This document shows, one piece after another, positions 6,692-15,671 of a stretch of 45,021 nucleotides of DNA (positions are counted from its first letter, which is position 1; each line of letters begins with the position of its first letter). The stretch covers positions 1-45,021 of the forward strand of contig CAJULD010000023.1 in assembly GCA_910587505.1 (NCBI GenBank), in the 5' to 3' direction. Source of the DNA: an uncultured Oscillospiraceae bacterium (GTDB lineage: Bacteria > Bacillota > Clostridia > Oscillospirales > Oscillospiraceae). The position numbers and the translations under genes were made by a program. The notes below the pieces were generated by a model, which had not been told where the DNA came from, ran no database searches, and saw only the letters and a program-made list of their open reading frames with translations.

Positions 6692-8572
6692 ATGGCTAAA
6701 AAGGAATTTAAAGCGGAATCCAGACGGCTGCTGGATCTGATGATTAACTCCATCTACACCCACAGGGAGATTTTCCTGCGGGAGATCATCTCCAACGCCA
6801 GCGACGCCATCGACAAGCTCTGCTACAAATCTCTGACCGACGAAAACGTGGGTCTCAATCGGGAGGACTTCCGCATCACCGTCCACGCCGACACGGACAG
6901 CCGCACGCTGACCGTCAGCGACAACGGCATCGGCATGAGCGAAGACGAGCTGGAGAACAATCTGGGCGTCATCGCCTCCAGCGGCACCTACCAGTTCCGT
7001 CAGGAGGTAGACAGGGACAACGGGGACGTGGACATTATCGGCCAGTTTGGCGTGGGCTTCTACTCCGCCTTCATGGTGTCCGATCATATCGCCGTGGTGA
7101 CAAAGAAGTACGGTGAGGAGCAGGCCTGGCGCTGGGAGAGCGACGGCGCCGACGGCTACACCGTCACCCCCTGCGAAAAGGCGGAGGTGGGCACCGACAT
7201 CATCATGCACATCAGGGAGGACGGCGAGGAGGAGAAATACGGCGAGTTCCTGGAGGAGTATACCCTGCGGGATCTGGTGAAGAAATACTCCGACTACATC
7301 CGCTGGCCCATCCGCATGGAGGTCACCAAATCCCGGAAGAAGGAGGATTCCCCCGAGGACAAGCCCGAGTACGAGAGCTACAGGGAAGAGGAGACCCTCA
7401 ACAGCATGGTCCCCCTGTGGCAGCGGAAGAAGAGCGAGGTCACCAAAGAGGAGTACAACAAATTTTATCAGGAGAAGTTCAACGACTACACCGCTCCCCA
7501 GTCCGTGGTGACGGTCGCCGCCGAGGGTCAGGTGTCCTATAAGGCGCTGCTGTACATTCCCTCCCGGCCCCCCTACGACTACTACAGCGCCGACTATGAG
7601 CGGGGCCTGCAGCTCTACTCCTCCGGCGTGATGATTATGGAGAAGTGTCAGGATCTCATCGGCGACCACTTTGGCTTTGTCAAGGGCGTGGTAGACTCCC
7701 CGGACCTGAGCCTGAACATCTCCCGGGAGCTTTTGCAGCACAACCGGCAGCTGCGGCTCATGGCCAACAACATTGAGAAGAAGGTCAGGGGCGAGCTGGA
7801 GCGGATGCTGAAGAATGAGCGGGAGGAGTACGAAAAGTTCTTCAGGAACTTTGGCCGCCAGCTGAAGGTGGGCTGCCTCAACAACTACGGCGCGAAGAAG
7901 GAACTGCTTCAGGACCTGCTGCTGTTCTATTCCTCCACGGAGAAGAAGATGGTCACCCTCTCCGAGTACGTGGACCGGATGCCCGAGAGCCAGAAGCACA
8001 TCTACTACGCCGCCGGCGAGGACGTGGCCGCCATGGACAACCTGCCCCAGACCGAGCTGCTGCGGGAGCGGAACATGGAGATTCTCTACCTCACCGATCA
8101 GGCGGACCAGATGCTGGTGGAAATTCTGCGGACATACAGGGAGAAGGATTTCCGCTCCGCTCTGGACGGCGACCTGGATCTGGAGGACATGCCCGAGGAG
8201 AAGAACGCCGACGATTACAGGGAGGCTCTGGACTTCGTGAAGGAGGCTCTGGGCGAGGGCGTGGACGAGGTCCGCATCTCCCGGAAGCTGAAGACCCACC
8301 CGGTGTGCCTGACCTCCGGCGAGGGCATGAGCTTCGAGATGGAGCGGTACTTCAACGCCGTACAGCCGGAGATGGGCATGAAGGCCAGGCGGATTCTGGA
8401 GCTGAATGTGGATCACCCCGCCTTCGCCGCCATGGAAGCGGCGCGGACCGGCGACCCGGAGAAGGCGAAGAAGTACGCTCAGGTGCTGATGAATCAGGCG
8501 AAGCTCATCGCCGGACTGCCCATCGACGATCCGTCGGGGTATACGGACCTGCTGTGCAGTCTGTGGAGCTGA
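6692..8572 (+). CDS. htpG: Chaperone HtpG (Hsp90)
   Basis: The product is a cytosolic, dimeric, ATP-dependent chaperone of 626 residues. The N-terminal GHKL ATPase is clear: FLREIISNASDAIDK, DNGIGMSEDEL, GQFGVGFYSAFMVSD. The middle domain has VDSPDLSLNISRELLQ with the catalytic Arg, and the C-terminal dimerisation domain is complete. The ATG follows GGGAGGAAACAAAGCT. The CIRCE element upstream predicts HrcA repression and heat induction; in Bacillus subtilis htpG is, as I recall, not a CIRCE gene. It is monocistronic and ends in a strong terminator. Confidence 0.96.
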   Translation: MAKKEFKAESRRLLDLMINSIYTHREIFLREIISNASDAIDKLCYKSLTDENVGLNREDFRITVHADTDSRTLTVSDNGIGMSEDELENNLGVIASSGTYQFRQEVDRDNGDVDIIGQFGVGFYSAFMVSDHIAVVTKKYGEEQAWRWESDGADGYTVTPCEKAEVGTDIIMHIREDGEEEKYGEFLEEYTLRDLVKKYSDYIRWPIRMEVTKSRKKEDSPEDKPEYESYREEETLNSMVPLWQRKKSEVTKEEYNKFYQEKFNDYTAPQSVVTVAAEGQVSYKALLYIPSRPPYDYYSADYERGLQLYSSGVMIMEKCQDLIGDHFGFVKGVVDSPDLSLNISRELLQHNRQLRLMANNIEKKVRGELERMLKNEREEYEKFFRNFGRQLKVGCLNNYGAKKELLQDLLLFYSSTEKKMVTLSEYVDRMPESQKHIYYAAGEDVAAMDNLPQTELLRERNMEILYLTDQADQMLVEILRTYREKDFRSALDGDLDLEDMPEEKNADDYREALDFVKEALGEGVDEVRISRKLKTHPVCLTSGEGMSFEMERYFNAVQPEMGMKARRILELNVDHPAFAAMEAARTGDPEKAKKYAQVLMNQAKLIAGLPIDDPSGYTDLLCSLWS

Positions 8573-8591
8573 ATATCTGAATAAAAGACAG

Positions 8592-8623
8592 ACCGCCCGG
8601 GAGCCGTAAGGCTCCCGGGCGGT
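8592..8623. terminator. Bidirectional terminator between htpG and the AraC gene
   Basis: Perfect 14-bp ACCGCCCGGGAGCC stem with GTAA loop. T-rich sequence follows on both strands. Confidence 0.9.
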
Positions 8624-8624
8624 T

Positions 8625-9539
8625 TCACTGTTTCTTTTCCACAGGTACCCAGAGTTCGATATACCGCTCATTCCGCTGCTCGCCGCGATACCAGTAAATG
8701 ACCACCAGCTCCGGACGGTCTGCCAGAATATAATCTGACGACGGAAGCCACTCCGCGGCAATGCGCTGGCGAAGCTCCAGATTCTTCATGGTAGGGTACT
8801 CGCACCGCTCGGTCTCAAAGACGGCGTAGGTCCCGGCGGGAATCACGATATCCTCAAACCGGGCGGCGTCCGCGCCCAGCGCAACGTCCTCCGCCATGTG
8901 CTCGTGGTACCAGTCCAGCAGCTGATCTGCAATATAAAAGTCATAACCGTCATCTGATACGTTGGTGATCACACAGTAGTTGATCGCCCTGGAATCATCC
9001 GCGGACATACCTTGCAGAAGGAATTGGTTCACACGTGTATGAACGGCAAAATCCTCCATCTGGTCGTCGTACTCTTTTGTGACGTGGGGTACGCCGGTGA
9101 ACCGCCGTTTATATCCCGTAAGCCGCAGCTCCTGCTTTTCTTCGATCCTGTACTCCATGACAGAGCCTCCTTCTAATGATAATTTCAGGGACAGCCGCGA
9201 GAAGGAGTTCAGCTTCGCACCTTCCCTGCGCGCCTGGGAGGGCGTGATGCCATGGAAGCGGGTAAATGCTCTGGCAAAGCTGTCGGGATTGTCGTAGCCG
9301 TATTTCAGAGCTGTGTCGATGACCTTCCCGTCGCCGGCAGCCAGCTCGCCGCCCGCCAGCGTCAGCCGGCGGTTCCGGATGTATTCTCCCAGCGTATATC
9401 CGCAGAGGAGCCCGAACATCCGCTGAAAATGGTAGGCGGTGGAATAGCTCTGTCTGGCGATCTCGTCATAGTCCAGCTCTTCCGTGATGTGCGCCTCCAC
9501 GTAATCAATGGCCCGCTGCATCCCCATGACCCAATCCAT
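8625..9539 (-). CDS. AraC-family regulator with GyrI-like effector domain
   Basis: The predicted product is a 304-residue transcription activator. Residues ~5-105 form the paired helix-turn-helix (AIDYVEAHITEELDYDEIARQ, YHFQRMF, TALKYGYDNPDSFARAFTRFHGITPS). From ~125 a GyrI-like ligand domain begins (MEYRIEEKQELRLTGYKRRF) and runs to the end (ELWVPVEKK). This layout is typical of Rob/BmrR-like sensors of drugs or small molecules. The start is the ATG behind AAGGAGGG; a longer reading frame lacks a ribosome site. The target is unknown, but the ABC-2 exporter operon next door is a candidate. Confidence 0.9.
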   Translation of the reverse strand: MDWVMGMQRAIDYVEAHITEELDYDEIARQSYSTAYHFQRMFGLLCGYTLGEYIRNRRLTLAGGELAAGDGKVIDTALKYGYDNPDSFARAFTRFHGITPSQARREGAKLNSFSRLSLKLSLEGGSVMEYRIEEKQELRLTGYKRRFTGVPHVTKEYDDQMEDFAVHTRVNQFLLQGMSADDSRAINYCVITNVSDDGYDFYIADQLLDWYHEHMAEDVALGADAARFEDIVIPAGTYAVFETERCEYPTMKNLELRQRIAAEWLPSSDYILADRPELVVIYWYRGEQRNERYIELWVPVEKKQ

Positions 9540-9723
9540 ATTGTCCCTCCTTATCCGGTCTGTCTGCATACAGGATAACAGATGACCGGCAGCGTTTCCC
9601 GACATTTTGTGGGAAGATGTGCAGGATGCTCCCGCGTACCGGGGAGGGGAGGCCGGGTCTCCGCTCCGCGCCTCCGAATATAGCATCTTGTATACCGAAT
9701 GGCTTTATGATAAAATGGCAGCA

Positions 9724-10497
9724 TCACGACCCGGTGGACCGGTAGTGCCGTACCCCCAGCCGCCACAGCAGGGCGCAGGGGATGAGAAATACCAGCGACA
9801 CGACGGGCAGCAGCCCGTACCACGCCGGACCCCGGTCAAAGAGGTATTGCAGGGGCCAGTGCTGGACCAGGGCCAGGGGCACCAGGAAGGTCAGGATCAC
9901 CAGCACCGGCTTGCCGTAGATGCCGAAGGGGTACTTGCCGTACTCCCGGGGGCCGTCCATGAAGATGTTCAGCGCCTCCACATGCTCCAGGGTGAAGAAC
10001 GTGACGCAGGCGTTGATCAGGAACACCCCAAAGAAAATGCCCGCGCCGCAGAGGATCATCAATGCCAGCGTCAGCGCCTTGAACGGCGTCCAGTGTACCG
10101 CGCCGGAGGGAATGGCCCAGGCCAGCATAATGACCGCCTGGAGCAGCCGGGCCAGCATGGTGGGCTTCAGGTCCTGGCACAGCACCTGGAAGAGCAGCGG
10201 CCGGGGCCGGAGCATGATCCGGTCAAACTGCGCCTGGGAGAGAATCCGCCCAAAGGCGTCGATCCCCCTGGCGAAGCATTCCGCCAGAGAGGTTCCCGCC
10301 AGAATTACCGCATAGCACAGCGACAGCTGGGGCAGGGTGTAGCCCCCCACGGACTCGAAGCGGTCCATCAGGAACGCCACGCTGAGGAACACGTTGGTGG
10401 TGATGAGCAGGTGTCCCAGGCAGCTGAGGAAGAAGCTGGACCGGTAGGTCATGGCGGAGCGGAAGTGGATGGAAAAAAATCTGAAATACAGCCTCAT
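9724..10497 (-). CDS. ABC-2 family permease (DUF990 type), second subunit
   Basis: The 257-residue membrane protein has about six hydrophobic helices and belongs to the ABC-2 membrane_6/DUF990-like group (FFSIHFRSAMTYRSSFFL start, RPLLFQVL motif). It is last in a three-gene operon, 3 bp after the first permease gene, and probably pairs with it as a heterodimer driven by the upstream ATPase. The substrate is unknown; export of a lipid, drug or peptide is the usual guess for the family. Confidence 0.85.
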   Translation of the reverse strand: MRLYFRFFSIHFRSAMTYRSSFFLSCLGHLLITTNVFLSVAFLMDRFESVGGYTLPQLSLCYAVILAGTSLAECFARGIDAFGRILSQAQFDRIMLRPRPLLFQVLCQDLKPTMLARLLQAVIMLAWAIPSGAVHWTPFKALTLALMILCGAGIFFGVFLINACVTFFTLEHVEALNIFMDGPREYGKYPFGIYGKPVLVILTFLVPLALVQHWPLQYLFDRGPAWYGLLPVVSLVFLIPCALLWRLGVRHYRSTGS

Positions 10498-10500
10498 CTC

Positions 10501-11304
10501 TCAGCCCCCCAGTATCACCGCGCGGCGCAGGCCGCTTCTTGTGAGCAGGTATCCGGCTGAGAGCAGGACCGCGGTCCAGAACGCCTGCAGTCCCATTACC
10601 GCCGGGGCCTCCGGGAGGGGGATGTCCCCGCTGAAGATCCGCAGGGGCACGTTCTGCATGGAGGCGAAGGGGGTCAGCTCCGCGAAGCGCCGGAAGCCCT
10701 CCGGCAGAAAAGGCAGGGGTACGATGGCCCCGCCCAGCAGGTCCGCCGCCGCCACCGACAGCACCATGATCCCGTTGGGGTCCGTGAGGTAGAAGGTCAG
10801 CGCGTAGACAAACAGGCTGTAGGCGCACACCACCAGCACCATCAAAACCATGGACACCAGGAACACGCCGAAGGCCGCCGGGGAGATCCGCAGCCGCAGT
10901 CCCCAGGGGGCCGGAAGCAGGGAGGCCAGCAGGATCACCGGGATCATCCGCAGAGCCGCCCGGGCCAGCCGGTTGGCGATGGACCGGGCCATCCACATGC
11001 TGTAGATGTCCGCGGGCCGCAGCAGCTCGTAGGATACCGCGCCGGTCTTCACCGATTCCAGGACATCATTCTCCCAGTTCCACATGGCGAACAGGGACAG
11101 GAACGCCTGCTGGAGCCAGATATAGGAGGAGAGCGCCTCCATGCCCATGGGGAACCGTTCCGGATGCTCCAGCCAGAAGGCCCGGTAGAGCAGGATCTCC
11201 ATAGCGCCCCAGACAAGCTGGGTGCTCATCCCCGCGAGAGCCGCGGAACGGTACTGGAGCCCCGCCATCAGGCGCATTTTGAAGAAGGACCAGTATTTTT
11301 TCAT
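10501..11304 (-). CDS. ABC-2 family permease (DUF990 type), first subunit
   Basis: 267 residues with about six membrane segments. The family-typical region WNWENDVLESVKTGAVSYELLRPADIY precedes the second helix pair. It resembles the following permease in size and layout, as expected for a heterodimeric exporter, and starts 12 bp after the ATPase gene. No ligand-specific residues are recognisable. Confidence 0.87.
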   Translation of the reverse strand: MKKYWSFFKMRLMAGLQYRSAALAGMSTQLVWGAMEILLYRAFWLEHPERFPMGMEALSSYIWLQQAFLSLFAMWNWENDVLESVKTGAVSYELLRPADIYSMWMARSIANRLARAALRMIPVILLASLLPAPWGLRLRISPAAFGVFLVSMVLMVLVVCAYSLFVYALTFYLTDPNGIMVLSVAAADLLGGAIVPLPFLPEGFRRFAELTPFASMQNVPLRIFSGDIPLPEAPAVMGLQAFWTAVLLSAGYLLTRSGLRRAVILGG

Positions 11305-11316
11305 TCTGCCGCCTCC

Positions 11317-12114
11317 CTAAATGCCGAAGCGGCGGTACAGGTCCGCCACCGACTCCTCGGTGGACAGGTTCTCCCCGGCCATGGCCCGGATCCGGGCGGT
11401 GTCGCCGTCCAGCAGCAGCCGCCCCTTGCCGATGAGCAGCACGCGGGAGCACAGGGCGTCGATGTCCTGCATGTCGTGGGTAGTCAGGAGCACCGTGGTG
11501 CCGCACAGCCGGTTCTGCTCCAGGATGAACTCCCTGACCTTCAGCTTCGACACTGCATCCAGGCCGATGGTGGGCTCGTCCAGGAACAGAACCCTGGGCC
11601 CGTGGAGCAGGGCGGCGGCGATTTCGCACCGCATCCGCTGGCCCAGGGACAGCATCCTCGCCGGGGTCTTCAGCAGGTCGCCCAGGTCCAGCAGGGCCGT
11701 CAGCCGGTCCAGATTCTCCCGGAACTCCGCCGCCGGAACCCGGTAGATATCCCGCAGGAGGTCGAAGGACTCCATGACGGGCACGTCCCACCACAGCTGG
11801 CTCCGCTGGCCGAAGACCACGCCCAGCCGGGCCACATGGCGCTTCCGGTCCTCCCAGGGGACCAGGCCGTCCACGGTGCATGTCCCGCTGTCGGGGCGGA
11901 GGATGCCGCTGAGGATCTTGATGGTGGTGCTTTTTCCCGCGCCGTTGGGACCGATGTAGCCCAGGATCTGGCCGTCGGGGACGGTGAAGGTCATGTCCCG
12001 CAGGGCGGGGATGTCGGTATGATCGCGGGAGATGAGACTTTTCAGCGCGTTTCCCAGTCCAGCCTCCCGCCGCCGGACCCGGTAGGTTTTTGAGATTCCT
12101 TTCATTTCAATCAT
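11317..12114 (-). CDS. ABC-2 exporter ATP-binding protein
   Basis: The 265-residue nucleotide-binding subunit energises the two downstream permeases. Walker A is GPNGAGKSTT, the Q-loop region is VVFGQRSQLWWD, the signature is LSLGQRMRCE (a variant of LSGGQ), Walker B is VLFLDEPTIGLD, and the switch His is in TTHDMQDID. The ~32-residue N-terminal stretch with RRREAGLGNALKSLI before the core is typical of the ABC-2/NatA-like class. The operon has a consensus promoter and a ~200-nt structured leader. Confidence 0.92.
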   Translation of the reverse strand: MIEMKGISKTYRVRRREAGLGNALKSLISRDHTDIPALRDMTFTVPDGQILGYIGPNGAGKSTTIKILSGILRPDSGTCTVDGLVPWEDRKRHVARLGVVFGQRSQLWWDVPVMESFDLLRDIYRVPAAEFRENLDRLTALLDLGDLLKTPARMLSLGQRMRCEIAAALLHGPRVLFLDEPTIGLDAVSKLKVREFILEQNRLCGTTVLLTTHDMQDIDALCSRVLLIGKGRLLLDGDTARIRAMAGENLSTEESVADLYRRFGI

Positions 12115-12208
12115 GGATTTTTGCTCCTTTGGTGAAAGATATCCCCGGCGCAGTCAGACCAGCGGGCGGCGATCAGGCGCGCCGTCATAGCCTTAAAAGC
12201 AGCCGGGA

Positions 12209-12271
12209 GACAGTCCTGCCCGCAAGACGCGCGGGAGGTCACGAACCTTCCCCGCGCGTGACGGGACTGCC
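12209..12271 (-). promoter_or_regulatory. Structured leader RNA of the ABC-2 operon
   Basis: The minus-strand leader folds as an 8-bp outer stem (GGCAGTCC/GGACTGTC), a 9-bp middle stem (ACGCGCGGG/CCCGCGCGT) and an AGGT/ACCT apical stem. GTCACG and CGTGAC allow a competing fold. It matches no riboswitch class I recognise. Confidence 0.45.
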
Positions 12272-12320
12272 CTCTTTCCGTGGGCGGAGTCGGGGGAACT
12301 CCGGGGCAAAAAGGAAAATT

Positions 12321-12349
12321 ATTTTATCACAGGGGCAGAATTTTGTCAA
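12321..12349 (-). promoter_or_regulatory. Consensus sigma-A promoter of the ABC-2 operon
   Basis: Minus strand TTGACA (12349-12344), 17-bp spacer, TAAAAT (12326-12321). It gives a ~200-nt leader. No equally good promoter for the divergent xdhC operon is visible in 12115-12411. Confidence 0.85.
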
Positions 12350-12411
12350 ACTTTTCTCTGCCGCTTTTGTGGGGCGGCCTCCGGGGCCGCGAAAAAAGGA
12401 GGTCGACGACA

Positions 12412-13224
12412 ATGAGGGAACTGTCTACCGCGCTGCGCCGGGAGCTGGCCGCAGGCCATAAGGCCGTCCTCTGCACCATTACCGCAGCCCGCGGCTCCAC
12501 CCCCCGTGGGGCGGGAGCAAAGATGCTGGTCCTGGAGGACGGCAGCACCCTGGGGACCATCGGCGGCGGCGCGGCGGAGTACCAGGCTGTCCTGCGGGCC
12601 AGGGAGCTGCTGGAGGAGGGCCGCTCGGAGACCAGAACCTGCGACCTCGGGGACGGAGGGGACGCCGGCATGATCTGTGGGGGAGCCATAGAGGTCCTGT
12701 TCCGGTACTTTGCCCCCGGCGATGGACAGATTCCGGAGGATCTGGCGGAAGAGGCGGACCGGGTGCTTCTCTTCGGCGCGGGCCACGTGGGACAGGTCCT
12801 TGCCCTCATTCTGGCTCAGGCGGATTTTTCCGTGGAGGTCTGGGATGACCGCAGCGGCGTCCCCGCTCCCTCCGGAGCCGCCGCCCTGCACTGCGGCCCC
12901 TACGAGGGGGCGCTGGAGCATCTGGCCCCCGTGACGGAGCGGGACTTCGTGGTGGTCATGACCCATGGTCATCAGTCGGATTTCACGGTCCTCACCCAGG
13001 TTCTGAGAACCCCGGCGAAATACATCGGCTGCATCGGCAGCCGGAGGAAGGCGGCGGCAGTCCGGGAACGGCTCCTGGCCGCGGGCTTTTCCCCGGAGGA
13101 CGTCGCCCGTATCTGTTCCCCTGTCGGCCTGCCCATCGGCGGGGAGACGCCCGGCGAGATCGCCGTATCCGTGGCCGCCCAGCTGATCGCCTGCCGGTCC
13201 GGGCGTCTGGAGGCCTTCCGATGA
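12412..13224 (+). CDS. XdhC/CoxI-family molybdoenzyme maturation factor
   Basis: 270 residues. The N-terminal XdhC_CoxI domain is seen in TITAARGSTPRGAGAKMLV and GTIGGGAAEYQ. The C-terminal Rossmann domain is seen in VLLFGAGHVGQVLALI and YIGCIGSRRKAAAVRERL. XdhC proteins bind and sulfurate the molybdenum cofactor for xanthine dehydrogenase-type enzymes, but no such enzyme is encoded nearby, so the client is unknown. The start is behind AAAGGAGGT. The stop overlaps the iclR-like start (ATGA). Confidence 0.9.
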   Translation: MRELSTALRRELAAGHKAVLCTITAARGSTPRGAGAKMLVLEDGSTLGTIGGGAAEYQAVLRARELLEEGRSETRTCDLGDGGDAGMICGGAIEVLFRYFAPGDGQIPEDLAEEADRVLLFGAGHVGQVLALILAQADFSVEVWDDRSGVPAPSGAAALHCGPYEGALEHLAPVTERDFVVVMTHGHQSDFTVLTQVLRTPAKYIGCIGSRRKAAAVRERLLAAGFSPEDVARICSPVGLPIGGETPGEIAVSVAAQLIACRSGRLEAFR

Positions 13225-14027
13225 CGGGCCGGGAGCCGGGCAGGGTCCGGTCGGTCACCAAGGCCATGGAGCTGCTCTCCTGCCTGGCGCAGGCGAGGGG
13301 GCCCCTCTCTCTGGGGGAGCTGTCCCGCCGCACCGGCATTCCCAGGGCCACCGCCCACGGGCTGCTCTCCTCCATGCTGCCCTTCTCCGTGGTGGAGCAG
13401 GGGGAGGAGGACGGGAAGTACCGGCTGGGCATGCGGCTGTTTGAGTACGGCTGCGTGGTCAGCCGGGGGTGGAACGTGCTGGAGGCGGCGGCGGAGCCCA
13501 TGCGCCGCGTAGCGGAGGAGACGGGAGAAACGGTGTCCATCGCCGCCCTGGACCAGGGGGAGGCCCTGGTGCTGGACTGCGCCGACGCCCGCAGCGACCT
13601 GCGGGTGGTGTCGGAGAAGGGTTCCCGGCTGCCCCTCCACTGCACCTCCCAGGGCAAGCTGCTGCTGGCCTGGCTGCCGGAAAACCGGCGGCGGAGCCTG
13701 CTGCGCCGCTGTGATTTTGCCGCCTACACTCCCCACGGGCACACGGACGCCGCCTCTCTGGAGGCGGAGCTGGCGGAAATCCGGGAGCGGGGCTACGCCA
13801 TTGAGAACGGCGAATACCGCATCGGCCTGCGCAGCGTCTCCGCACCGGTGTTCGATGTCAACGGACAGGCTGCCTACGCGGTGTGCGTGGTGGGCATGTT
13901 CCGGCGGGTCAATTCCCCGGAGCTGGAGCGGGCGGTCCGGCTGCTGCTGGAGGCGGCGGAGCGGATTTCCTTCGGGCTGGGGTACCGGGGCGGCTATGGA
14001 AAGGAGGGCGGTCATGCTTCAAATTGA
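13221..14027 (+). CDS. IclR-family transcriptional regulator
   Basis: 268 residues. The N-terminal winged helix (RVRSVTKAMELLSCLAQ, GELSRRTGIPRATAHGLLSSM) is followed by the IclR effector domain (LHCTSQGKLLLAWLP, RGYAIENGEYRIGLRSVSAPVFD). Members usually sense small carboxylates or aromatics and control adjacent catabolic operons. The gene overlaps xdhC by 4 bp and the next gene by 14 bp, so it is translationally coupled and probably regulates its own operon. Confidence 0.92.
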   Translation: MTGREPGRVRSVTKAMELLSCLAQARGPLSLGELSRRTGIPRATAHGLLSSMLPFSVVEQGEEDGKYRLGMRLFEYGCVVSRGWNVLEAAAEPMRRVAEETGETVSIAALDQGEALVLDCADARSDLRVVSEKGSRLPLHCTSQGKLLLAWLPENRRRSLLRRCDFAAYTPHGHTDAASLEAELAEIRERGYAIENGEYRIGLRSVSAPVFDVNGQAAYAVCVVGMFRRVNSPELERAVRLLLEAAERISFGLGYRGGYGKEGGHASN

Positions 14028-15597
14028 GCGGGTGAAGCTGGAATTGGACCAGGAGGAGGGGCTTCTGCGGCAAAAAGCCGTGGCGGCCCTGCGGGTTCCG
14101 GAGGGAGAGCTGCTGTCTGTTCAGGTCCTCCGCAGGGCCATCGACGCCCGTGATGGCGTGCGGTTCGTCTATACCCTCCGGGCAGAGGTCAAAAACGAAA
14201 AGAACGTCCTCAGGCGCTGTAAGAACAAAAACGTCTCGCCGGTCAGCGAGACGCCCTACCGCCTGCCCGCCCCGGTCTCTCCGCCGGAGCGGCCGCCGGT
14301 GGTGGTGGGGGCGGGTCCCGGCGGACTGTTCTGCGCCCTGGCCCTGGCCCGGTGCGGGGCGCGGCCCATCCTGATCGAGCGGGGCCGGGACGTGGAGCGG
14401 CGCAGGCGGGATGTGGAGCGGTTCTGGGAGACGGGCCGGCTGGACGGGGAATCCAACGTTCAGTTCGGCGAGGGCGGCGCGGGGGCTTTCTCCGACGGAA
14501 AGCTGAACACCGGCACCAGAGACACACGCCACCGCTTCATTCTGGAGACTCTGGTGTCCCACGGCGCGCCGGAGAGCATCTTATATGACGCCAGGCCCCA
14601 TGTGGGCACCGACTACCTCCGGCGGGTGCTGGTAAGTATGCGGCGGGAGCTGGAGGCGCTGGGCTGTGAGATCCGGTTCGGCCACCGCCTGACGGGGCTG
14701 GAGACGGCAAACGGCGTGATGGCCGCTCTGGACATCATGGGACCGGAGGGTCCGTACCGGCTTCCGGCGGAAAACGCGGTTCTTGCCCTGGGCAACAGCG
14801 CACGGGATACCTTCGCCATGCTCCATGCCGCCGGCGTGCCCATGGAGCCCAAGCCCCTGGCGGTGGGTGTGCGGATCGAGCACCGGCAGGCGGACATTGA
14901 TCTGGCCCGGTACAGGGCCCTGGCGGGCCATCCCCGCCTCCCTGCGGCCAGCTATAAGCTCAGCTGCCATCTGGAAAACGGGCGCGGCGTGTTCAGCTTC
15001 TGCGTCTGTCCCGGCGGAGAGGTGGTGGCCGCCGCCAGCGAGCCGGACCGGGTGGTCACCAACGGCATGAGCTGTTACGCCCGAAGCGGAAGCAACTGCA
15101 ACGGCGGGCTGCTGGTGGGCGTGACTCCGGCGGACTTCCCGGACAGCGGCCCCCTGGCGGGGATCGCCTTCCAGCGGGAGCTGGAGGAGCGGGCCTATGC
15201 CGCCGGAGGCGGCGGCTTTCTCGCCCCTGCCCAGCGGGTGGAGGATTTTCTGCTCCGCCGCGCCTCCGCCGGGCCGGGCAGCGTGCTTCCCACCTGCCGG
15301 CCTGGGGTAACATGGAGCAATCTGTGGGAGGTCCTGCCGGAATGGCTCTGCCGGTCCCTGGCGGATGCCCTGCCGGTACTGGACCGGAAGGTCCGGGGCT
15401 ACGCCGCGCCGGACGCGGTGCTGACGGCGGTGGAGACCCGTTCCTCCTGCCCCCTGCGGATTCTGCGCGGGGAGGACGGCCAGTCGGCCTTTCGCGGGCT
15501 GTGGCCCTGCGGCGAGGGGGCCGGGTACGCCGGGGGCATCCTCTCCGCCGCCGCGGACGGCCTGCGGACCGCCGAGAAAGTGCTGGCGGGGATGTGA
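14014..15597 (+). CDS. FAD-dependent oxidoreductase (COG2509-like)
   Basis: 527 residues; ATG chosen behind AAGGAGGG. An N-terminal ~85-residue region (RRAIDARDGVRFVYTLRAEV) precedes the FAD-binding GxGxxG in PPVVVGAGPGGLFCALALARCGA. Further family marks are ERGRDVERRRRDVE, NVQFGEGGAGAFSDGKLNTG, GVRIEHRQ and the C-terminal GLWPCGEGAGYAGGILSAAADG. This group of predicted dehydrogenases is widespread in Firmicutes, with no established substrate that I know of. It is the third gene of the xdhC operon. Confidence 0.88.
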   Translation: MLQIERVKLELDQEEGLLRQKAVAALRVPEGELLSVQVLRRAIDARDGVRFVYTLRAEVKNEKNVLRRCKNKNVSPVSETPYRLPAPVSPPERPPVVVGAGPGGLFCALALARCGARPILIERGRDVERRRRDVERFWETGRLDGESNVQFGEGGAGAFSDGKLNTGTRDTRHRFILETLVSHGAPESILYDARPHVGTDYLRRVLVSMRRELEALGCEIRFGHRLTGLETANGVMAALDIMGPEGPYRLPAENAVLALGNSARDTFAMLHAAGVPMEPKPLAVGVRIEHRQADIDLARYRALAGHPRLPAASYKLSCHLENGRGVFSFCVCPGGEVVAAASEPDRVVTNGMSCYARSGSNCNGGLLVGVTPADFPDSGPLAGIAFQRELEERAYAAGGGGFLAPAQRVEDFLLRRASAGPGSVLPTCRPGVTWSNLWEVLPEWLCRSLADALPVLDRKVRGYAAPDAVLTAVETRSSCPLRILRGEDGQSAFRGLWPCGEGAGYAGGILSAAADGLRTAEKVLAGM

Positions 15598-15615
15598 CGT
15601 TTAAGGCGTATATTC

Positions 15616-15635
15616 TTTTCCTGTGAACAGGAAAA
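15616..15635. terminator. Short hairpin between the oxidoreductase and dehydrogenase genes
   Basis: TTTTCCTG / CAGGAAAA stem with a 4-nt loop, no clear U-run. Probably a weak pause or processing site. Confidence 0.4.
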
Positions 15636-15671
15636 AGGATGTACACATGTACCTGTCTGAGTGAGGTGTTT

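Noticed and set aside
6623..8761. 712-codon minus-strand open frame opposite htpG
   Set aside because: It crosses a strong bidirectional terminator and is antisense to HtpG.
12209..12271. Guanidine (ykkC) or T-box leader before the ABC-2 operon
   Set aside because: The conserved sequence boxes of those classes are absent; only stems can be seen.
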